In this document: positions 1 through 4,732 of the stretch, one piece after another
Layout: each line of letters begins with the position of its first letter
How positions within the stretch are numbered: the stretch's first letter is position 1
Assembly (NCBI GenBank): GCA_030950875.1
Contig: JAUZQS010000031.1
Location: 1 to 6,110 of the forward strand
Reading direction: 5' to 3'
Origin: Mariprofundaceae bacterium
GTDB taxonomy: Bacteria; Pseudomonadota; Zetaproteobacteria; Mariprofundales; Mariprofundaceae
Length of the DNA: 6,110 nt
Notes under the pieces: model-generated
Told to the model about the DNA's origin: nothing
Database searches by the model: none
The model's input: the letters and a program-made list of their open reading frames with translations, nothing else
Translations under genes and position numbers: made by a program

Positions 1-1
1 C

Positions 2-301
2 TGTGTTGATATTGCCAAGCCTGACTTGGTGATTTATTTGCAATCCAACCCTGATATCGTTATGCAGCGTATTCGGCAACGAAACCTGCGTATTGAGCAT
101 GGCCTATCAGAGAGCTATCTCCGTGAAGTTATGTCCGCTTATGACCAGTTCTTTTTTCGCTATCAAGATACGCCATTATTGGTTGTACAGACCGACCATC
201 TAAATTTCTCTGCACGTGATAATGATGTTGACGCTCTGCTTGCCCGCATTCAAAACATGCGCTCCAATACCGAGTTTTGGGCTGAATGCATCGACACTTA
301 A
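2..301 (+). CDS. Deoxynucleoside kinase (deoxyadenosine/deoxyguanosine kinase type), C-terminal part
   Basis: The reading frame is already open at the window edge, so the 5' end and the P-loop lie outside. A TTG at 26 is an internal Leu/Val-region codon, not a start, because coding similarity continues upstream of it (CVDIAKPDLVIYLQSNPD). The family phosphorylates deoxynucleosides with ATP in the cytoplasm for nucleotide salvage. What is visible fits its C-terminal half: PDLVIYLQSNPD (strand plus turn before the lid), the Arg-rich lid RIRQRNLRIE, then SYLREVMSAYDQFFFRYQDTP and PLLVVQTDHLNF, which closely follow the usual AYN-FFF-YxxTPLLVVNT pattern. It ends at a TAA at 299-301. From memory, relatives often sit in folK-kinase-panB-panC clusters, but no panB follows here. 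Substrate preference cannot be read from this fragment. Confidence 0.85.
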   Translation, partial: CVDIAKPDLVIYLQSNPDIVMQRIRQRNLRIEHGLSESYLREVMSAYDQFFFRYQDTPLLVVQTDHLNFSARDNDVDALLARIQNMRSNTEFWAECIDT

Positions 302-321
302 CCCAAGATCCGACATTGACA

Positions 322-337
322 TGCGGCACATGCCGCA
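322..337. repeat. GC-rich inverted repeat TGCGGCA-CA-TGCCGCA
   Basis: Two perfect 7-base arms lie 20 bases after the kinase stop codon. As RNA this gives a 6-bp stem TGCGGC/GCCGCA with an ACAT loop. The following bases (ACCCTATGATTCG) are not T-rich, and the opposite strand has no T run either, so it is not a standard intrinsic terminator. It could be a 3'-end stabilising hairpin, a weak terminator, or a regulator site. Confidence 0.6.
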
Positions 338-362
338 ACCCTATGATTCGCCTGACATACCA

Positions 363-402
363 GAAAATCATTTATCATCAGCAAGGTGACTACATGATTT
401 TC
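363..402. repeat. Inverted repeat with 9-base arms and 22-base spacer
   Basis: GAAAATCAT at 363-371 is the exact reverse complement of ATGATTTTC at 394-402. The stem would be AT-rich with a 22-base loop that contains AAGGTG. The right arm ends in a short T run (398-401), but the stem is too AT-rich and the loop too long for a confident terminator. Function is unknown; chance occurrence is possible in AT-rich sequence. Confidence 0.4.
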
Positions 403-471
403 CAAAACGTCATACAAACCAAATGATTACAACCTGCATCCAATATCAATATCAGGCCTTGGGCTTAAAAG

Positions 472-501
472 TTCACACATAATTTCCATAGTTTTTATAG
501 G
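472..501 (+). promoter_or_regulatory. Candidate sigma-70 type promoter for the bacteriohemerythrin gene
   Basis: TTCACA at 472-477 matches five of six bases of the TTGACA -35 box. TATAGG at 496-501 matches four of six bases of the -10 box, with an 18-base spacer. Transcription would start near 508 and give a leader of about 50 bases that contains the palindrome at 519-535 and the ribosome binding site. The region is AT-rich, so other -10-like words are available (for example TAATAT at 527-532). This is a visual call. Confidence 0.35.
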
Positions 502-518
502 CAGTGTTTTTCTTATTT

Positions 519-535
519 GATATATGTAATATATC
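519..535. promoter_or_regulatory. Perfect palindrome GATATAT-GTA-ATATATC, possible operator
   Basis: Two exact 7-base arms flank a 3-base centre, ending 10 bases before the Shine-Dalgarno sequence of the hemerythrin gene. The size and symmetry suit a dimeric transcription factor bound just downstream of the candidate promoter, where it would act as a repressor. The overlapping word TTGAT at 517-521 resembles one half of an FNR/CRP-family site, but the other half (GTAAT in place of ATCAA) is poor. As RNA it could form an AU-rich hairpin near the ribosome binding site. The regulator is not identified. Confidence 0.45.
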
Positions 536-545
536 GCTATCAGTC

Positions 546-552
546 AGGAGGT
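546..552 (+). promoter_or_regulatory. Strong ribosome binding site AGGAGGT
   Basis: AGGAGGT is nearly a full match to the 16S anti-Shine-Dalgarno sequence and lies 4 bases before the ATG at 557. It fixes the start of the hemerythrin gene. Confidence 0.85.
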
Positions 553-556
553 ATCT

Positions 557-952
557 ATGCCTATCGTATGGAAAGAGGAATATAACACAGGTGAGCCTGA
601 AGTTGATAAACAACATAAAGTTATATTTAAATACCTTGAAGATTTAGAAGCACACATGCAAGCAGGCGATATCAATGACCGCTATGTCAGAATGCTGCTT
701 GATAACCTTGGTATTTTTACGCGCAGTCACTTTTGCTATGAAGAGATATGTATGCGCCGTGTAAAGTGTCCCGTTGCTGCTGAAAACAAAGAGTATCATG
801 GTAAGCTGCTCGCTGCTTATGGTAAATATTGTGAACGTTTTGAAATCGAAGGTGCCAGCAATAAACTTATACAAAATTTACATGACTTTTTAGAGAGTTG
901 GTTAATCAATCATATCTTAAAAATTGATACAAACCTACGTGCCTGTCTATAA
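557..952 (+). CDS. Bacteriohemerythrin (single-domain hemerythrin), with one ligand His replaced by Asn
   Basis: A 131-residue soluble protein, about the usual length for a single-domain bacteriohemerythrin: a four-helix bundle with a non-heme di-iron site that binds O2 (or senses O2/NO in some relatives). It has the VWKEEYNTGEPEVDKQH start typical of the family. Ligand positions seen are H20, H58 and E62 (HFCYE), H81 (KEYH), H119 and D124 (HILKID). The expected first His of the HxxxH pair is N77: it lies 15 residues after E62 and 4 before H81, the normal spacing, so the alignment is secure. Five Cys (60, 65, 71, 92, 130) are present; C71 is in a CPVAAENK stretch that I recall from a hemerythrin subfamily. 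No signal peptide or transmembrane segment is seen, so it is likely cytoplasmic. It is probably transcribed alone from the gap upstream. G+C is low (112 of 300 bases in 601-900). It could be an O2 carrier, a sensor or a partner of a signalling protein; the sequence does not decide. Confidence 0.92.
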   Translation: MPIVWKEEYNTGEPEVDKQHKVIFKYLEDLEAHMQAGDINDRYVRMLLDNLGIFTRSHFCYEEICMRRVKCPVAAENKEYHGKLLAAYGKYCERFEIEGASNKLIQNLHDFLESWLINHILKIDTNLRACL

Positions 953-987
953 GATATCATGGTGTTTATGTAACTATTTAGAAGCCC

Positions 988-1248
988 TTACATATCGGCT
1001 GATTGATAGACTTTCCATATTCCCCAAGCATTGATAGTAATCCATGATACTTCAAGAAAAATAAGCCCTATATTTTGATAAATTACGGCAACAAAGAGTA
1101 ATACCACCCCCCCCAACAAGCTGAGTGAGAAATATAGCAATTTTTTATCTGGTTTTGACACCGTTAAATAATAAGCAATAAGAATAACAATTGAGCCTAA
1201 TAAACTCAGTATTTGCGCAGGTGATGTTAGATTCCATGAATTATCCAT
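988..1248 (-). CDS. Small three-helix membrane protein, CBU_0592-like family
   Basis: An 86-residue hydrophobic protein with three predicted membrane segments at about residues 11-30, 37-56 and 60-78, joined by a short charged loop (SKPDKK, 31-36). The arrangement LLGSIVILIAYYL, then YFSLSLLGG, then FLEVSWITINAWGIWK resembles the CBU_0592 membrane domain family, whose function is unknown; this is recognised from memory. The ATG at 1248 overlaps the end of the patatin gene by 8 bases (ATGGATAA), and no clear Shine-Dalgarno precedes it (GCTTGCTGC), so translation may rely on coupling to the upstream gene. It is the last gene of the minus-strand string. A run of eight G interrupts codons 45-48 (see the repeat at 1107-1114). 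It is AT-rich (61 G+C of 180 bases in 1021-1200). Confidence 0.75.
   Translation of the reverse strand: MDNSWNLTSPAQILSLLGSIVILIAYYLTVSKPDKKLLYFSLSLLGGVVLLFVAVIYQNIGLIFLEVSWITINAWGIWKVYQSADM
1107..1114. repeat. Homopolymer of eight C (+) / eight G (coding strand)
   Basis: The run covers the last base of codon L45, both Gly codons G46 and G47 (GGG GGG) and the first base of V48 in the small membrane protein, at the start of its second membrane segment. Gain or loss of one base would shift the frame there. It is the longest single-base run noticed in this window, and it sits in an AT-rich gene. Confidence 0.9.
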
Positions 1249-2146
1249 GCAGCAAGTCTATCAGCTTCGGCATTTGTTCCGATGCCGCCTGACGACCACG
1301 TTCAATTTCTTGTTCGGGGTTAGAAAAATCATTCCACTGTGTAAAACCCACCAATGGCTCCACCAATACATCCGCAAAACCTTTTTTATACTCACGTAAA
1401 TACAATGCTTTGACACGTGTTGTCCAATCCAACATGCCAATCACATTTGTAGGCTCATCATCCCTACTTGGTCTAGCTCCCACATTAACTGCCACAACAA
1501 GCTGTTCGGGCTTAGCGATCATTCGTGCCTCTTTTGCAGGCAATTCACTTGCCAGACCGCCATCTACATAACGTTCACCATTCATTTCTAAAGGATTGAA
1601 AACACCAGGAATTGCCATGCTTGCTGCAATAGAGTGAGCCAAGTCACCCTTTGAAAATATATGACATTCACCACAAGGAAAGGTTACGGCTGTAAGATAT
1701 AAAGGTATCTTTATATCAGCAAACCCACGTCCTGCACACAAAACATTCGCCATTTCAACCAAATAGTTCACATCTACAACCGCAATACCCGTTGCCGCAC
1801 GTGTAAACCATACAGACTGCCGTGCTGCAGCGCCTAGACGGGCTAGCCAAGTATTGTTTTTATCGGAAACATCGCCCAACTCGGGGAGTTTTAACTGACC
1901 AAAATCATCCGAATCCAAAAAGCTAAGAACATGTTCCTGTAATTTATTTGCGTCAGGCTCAAGTGCATACATACTGCCAAACAGTGCACCTATACTGGTC
2001 CCTACAATCGCATCAGGCTTTAAGCCATGCTCTTCTAAAACTTGCAATACACCCAAATGTGCCAGTCCACGACCTCCACCGCCTCCCAAAGCTAGCACAA
2101 AACCAGGAGGCTCTTTGACCGACTGCCATCGTTTCCACCAACTCAT
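1241..2146 (-). CDS. Patatin-like phospholipase (RssA/NTE-type acyl hydrolase)
   Basis: A 301-residue protein with the full patatin catalytic set: oxyanion-hole loop GGGGGRG (21-27), nucleophile elbow GTSIG (49-53, Ser51), and the Asp of the Ser-Asp dyad in DGG (195-197, Asp195). The conserved ASMAIPGVFNPL segment is at 175-186. The family cleaves acyl chains from phospholipids or related lipids; the substrate here is unknown. No signal peptide or C-terminal domain is present. The N-terminus SWWKRW is aromatic and basic and might touch membrane, which is inference. The ATG at 2146 was preferred to an in-frame start at 2218 because it has GGAGG 4 bases upstream, gives a 4-base ATGA overlap with the glnD stop, and family similarity starts soon after it. 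The overlap suggests translational coupling to glnD. The size and motifs suit bacterial single-domain RssA-like proteins. Confidence 0.92.
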   Translation of the reverse strand: MSWWKRWQSVKEPPGFVLALGGGGGRGLAHLGVLQVLEEHGLKPDAIVGTSIGALFGSMYALEPDANKLQEHVLSFLDSDDFGQLKLPELGDVSDKNNTWLARLGAAARQSVWFTRAATGIAVVDVNYLVEMANVLCAGRGFADIKIPLYLTAVTFPCGECHIFSKGDLAHSIAASMAIPGVFNPLEMNGERYVDGGLASELPAKEARMIAKPEQLVVAVNVGARPSRDDEPTNVIGMLDWTTRVKALYLREYKKGFADVLVEPLVGFTQWNDFSNPEQEIERGRQAASEQMPKLIDLLHG

Positions 2147-4731
2147 ACTTCCTCCGGCAAACAAGCTTCCTCTTTTAATTTCGAACACAAAGAAGCTACC
2201 TCTTGAGTCGTCAAACATGAAGCATGCTTACCCTCAATAAAAAATACATCCACCACACGCTCTCCAAAGGATGTAATCGCGGCTCCTCTTAATGAAAATC
2301 CAGATTCATCAATAATCCATGCCAAACGTGCCAATAATGCGGGCTGTTCAGAAGCTGCGACCTCAATCGCAGTCTGCTGCGATGATGCCAGTGGAAGCTC
2401 TCGAACGCGCACGGGAACCTTCCGCATAAGTACATTTATTTTAGTTTTCGATATTATTGGAATAGCATGTTTTTTACAGCCTTCTTGCAATACATGCTCA
2501 AGCCGTTGTTTTAATCGCGACAAATCAGAACCAACGCTTAACGCTTCGCTTTCCATACTCTGCACATGAAAAACATCTAAAATACGATCATCTTTTAAAT
2601 CGAAAGCCTGCGCCGCCAAAATATTGATGTGCCCCACTGCCATCGCCGTCGTTAATGCTGCAAATAAACACGGCTGCTCTTTCGCCACGACCATCACAAC
2701 CGTTTCACAACCAGCTTTATCAACATATAAAGCCACACCATCATTTGTCCCTAAATCCACCAACATTTGTGCCAATGGGTATAGTTGGCGAGGCGGAAAA
2801 TGCATCACACATCGCCAAGGAAGGTTTTTAAGAACCTCTTTTAAATCAGCTTTTTCTGAAGCATCCGCACGAGCCATACAGCTTTCAATACGTGTTCTCA
2901 TACGCTCTGATAAACGCTCCTGTAAGGCTTCTTGTTTTTCACCACCTCGCATCAAAGAACTTGCTGTTGCATGGTATAACTCGCTTAACAAACCACCTTT
3001 CCAATCATTCCAAACATTCGGACCAACAGCTGCGATATCTGCCACAGTTAATAAAAACAAATAATTCAAACGCTCAATATCTACTACTTTCTCAGCAAAT
3101 TTCGCAATCACATCAGCATCAGATATATCAAAGCGCTGCGATGTTATTGCCATGCTCAAGTGTTTACGCACCAACCAAGAAACCAGCTCAGTTGCATCCT
3201 TGTTTAGGCCTATTTTTTGACAAAAATCATGCGCAATAAGCTCACCATTTTCCGAGTGATCGCCAGGCATACCCTTAGCAATATCATGAAAAATAAGTGC
3301 CAAATAAAGCAACTCTGGGCGGCTTATTTGGTGCCATATCTGATGTGCCAACGATAAGCGTGTACCATGCCTTCCATGGAAGAAATTTCGCGCTTCACCC
3401 ACAGCCCGTAGCGTATGTTCATCGACAGTATAAGCATGATAACGATTAAACTGTCCCAAACCGACGACATCCCTAAAGCGTGGAATAAAACGACCTAACA
3501 CCCCTGTAGCATTCATCATTTCCAATGCAGACGCGACATTTCGACGGTCTCTCAATATTTGTAAAAAAGCCGCATGGGCTTCTTGATTGGCTCGAAAATC
3601 ATCATCAATGAGCGTTACATCAGCACGAATCTGACGCAATGCAGCACTGGATAAGCGCCTGTGCCCCAATTGCGAAACATGAAAGATACGCAATAAGCGT
3701 AAAGAATCTTGCTGAAAGACGCCTTCGTGTTGAATACCCACACGCTGACCTTCAAGCGTAAATCCATCATCAATATTACGCTCAAAAGAGAAATACTGTG
3801 GATGAAGAAGCTCTTGAAAGTGCATGGTTAATAAGCCTGCAACGCGTGAAATACGCCCTGCATGACGAAAGTAATCCTTCATAAATAATTCAACCGATGG
3901 GTGATGCCCATCAGCAACATAACCCATACGATCCGCAAGCATGGCTTGTTGTTCAAAACCCAAACGATCCGTTGGGCGCTTCATCATCAAGTGCAGTGCT
4001 GCCCGACAACGCCATAAAAAATCCTGCGCTGTACACAAGTGTCCAAACTCCAGCGCAGACAAGGCATTCAAACTCACCAAGTCATCACAACAGTCCGTTC
4101 CATACCATGCTTTTGCCATCCAAAAAACCGACTGCACATCACGCAAGCCACCCTTGCTTTCTTTGATATCTGGCTCCATCAAAAAAGCTGTATCACCCGT
4201 ATGTTTGTGGCGTGTTTCCAACTCGGTAAGTTTGGCTTCAACAAATGGTTTTCGCTTACTTCTAAAAAAATCACCTAACTTGTCTTGCATCACCTCAAAA
4301 TGCTGGTTTTCACCATAAATCAATCGCGCTTCCAAGGCTGCTGTTGCCGAATTCCAGTCTTCTTTAACATGCGCTAGCGTCTCTTTAACAGAGCGTACTG
4401 CGTAACCAATTTTTACCCCTAAATCCCACAAGGCATATAAAAATGTCTCCAACTCTTGCCCGCATGTTTCATCCATATCATCGGCAACAAGAAACCATAT
4501 ATCCCAATCCGATTGCGGAGCTAGCTCTCCTCGCCCATAACCACCCACTGCAACCAAATCAACAAGCTTTGAAGCATTCGGAGCTTTTTCTTGCCATAAC
4601 TGCACCAATAACTCATCCACACGCAAACACATATCACGCATCATCACTTCGCCTGATACACCAGCATCCAATTGTTCACTCACTTTATCGTGCAATGCCT
4701 TCAATGGGGTTTCTTTCTTCTGATTTACCAA
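2143..4731 (-). CDS. glnD: Bifunctional uridylyltransferase/uridylyl-removing enzyme (PII sensor GlnD)
   Basis: A cytoplasmic nitrogen sensor: when glutamine is low it uridylylates PII proteins (GlnB/GlnK), and when glutamine is high it removes the UMP. The 862 residues are close to E. coli GlnD (about 890), and all domains are present. The nucleotidyltransferase has VGGYGRGEL (62-70) and the metal-binding DWD (75-77). The family motif KESKGGLRD is at 190-198. The HD hydrolase has H439 (VDEHTL), H482-D483 (FHDIAKG), H492 and H524 (RKHLSM). Two ACT domains lie at about 673-735 and 786-857, each with an EQP(C/A)L turn. The start is TTG: GGAGG lies 6 bases upstream inside the mutS end, while the first ATG would be codon 30. 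Only one base separates it from the mutS stop, and its stop overlaps the patatin start. No missing key residue was seen, so it is probably fully active. Confidence 0.96.
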   Translation of the reverse strand: MVNQKKETPLKALHDKVSEQLDAGVSGEVMMRDMCLRVDELLVQLWQEKAPNASKLVDLVAVGGYGRGELAPQSDWDIWFLVADDMDETCGQELETFLYALWDLGVKIGYAVRSVKETLAHVKEDWNSATAALEARLIYGENQHFEVMQDKLGDFFRSKRKPFVEAKLTELETRHKHTGDTAFLMEPDIKESKGGLRDVQSVFWMAKAWYGTDCCDDLVSLNALSALEFGHLCTAQDFLWRCRAALHLMMKRPTDRLGFEQQAMLADRMGYVADGHHPSVELFMKDYFRHAGRISRVAGLLTMHFQELLHPQYFSFERNIDDGFTLEGQRVGIQHEGVFQQDSLRLLRIFHVSQLGHRRLSSAALRQIRADVTLIDDDFRANQEAHAAFLQILRDRRNVASALEMMNATGVLGRFIPRFRDVVGLGQFNRYHAYTVDEHTLRAVGEARNFFHGRHGTRLSLAHQIWHQISRPELLYLALIFHDIAKGMPGDHSENGELIAHDFCQKIGLNKDATELVSWLVRKHLSMAITSQRFDISDADVIAKFAEKVVDIERLNYLFLLTVADIAAVGPNVWNDWKGGLLSELYHATASSLMRGGEKQEALQERLSERMRTRIESCMARADASEKADLKEVLKNLPWRCVMHFPPRQLYPLAQMLVDLGTNDGVALYVDKAGCETVVMVVAKEQPCLFAALTTAMAVGHINILAAQAFDLKDDRILDVFHVQSMESEALSVGSDLSRLKQRLEHVLQEGCKKHAIPIISKTKINVLMRKVPVRVRELPLASSQQTAIEVAASEQPALLARLAWIIDESGFSLRGAAITSFGERVVDVFFIEGKHASCLTTQEVASLCSKLKEEACLPEEV
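2151..2155 (-). promoter_or_regulatory. Ribosome binding site GGAGG of the patatin gene
   Basis: GGAGG (CCTCC on +) lies within the last codons of glnD, 4 bases before the ATG at 2146, and decides the patatin start. Confidence 0.8.
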
Positions 4732-4732
4732 G

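Noticed and set aside
129..371. Minus-strand frame opposite the kinase end, and 644-874 opposite the hemerythrin gene
   Set aside because: Both overlap real plus-strand genes with clear family motifs; no ribosome binding site or domain was seen.
499..513. Sigma-54 promoter (GGCA around 500 upstream of the hemerythrin gene)
   Set aside because: The required GC element 10 bases after the GG is absent (TC in its place), and the TTGC block does not match.
953..987. Bidirectional terminator between the converging hemerythrin and membrane protein genes
   Set aside because: Only a 4-bp AGCC/GGCT pairing (about 983-999) and a distant 8-base repeat ATATCTTA/TAAGATAT (912-919, 950-957) were found, without a proper stem and T run.
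2147..2218. A longer patatin start at 2218
   Set aside because: The extra 24 residues lie entirely within the glnD end, show no family similarity, and the start at 2146 has a GGAGG site and ATGA overlap.
2624..3239. Plus-strand open frames opposite glnD (2624-3064 and 2892-3239), and similar ones at 3897-4318 and 4443-4908
   Set aside because: They lie antisense to a strongly conserved coding sequence, have low-complexity Ser/His/Pro-rich translations, and match no family I recognise.
1241..4731. Nucleotidyltransferase fold next to a patatin phospholipase and a membrane protein, resembling a CBASS (CD-NTase plus CapV) defence locus
   Set aside because: The nucleotidyltransferase is a full-length GlnD with HD and two ACT domains, the patatin looks RssA-like, and the setting is a mutS-glnD housekeeping operon.
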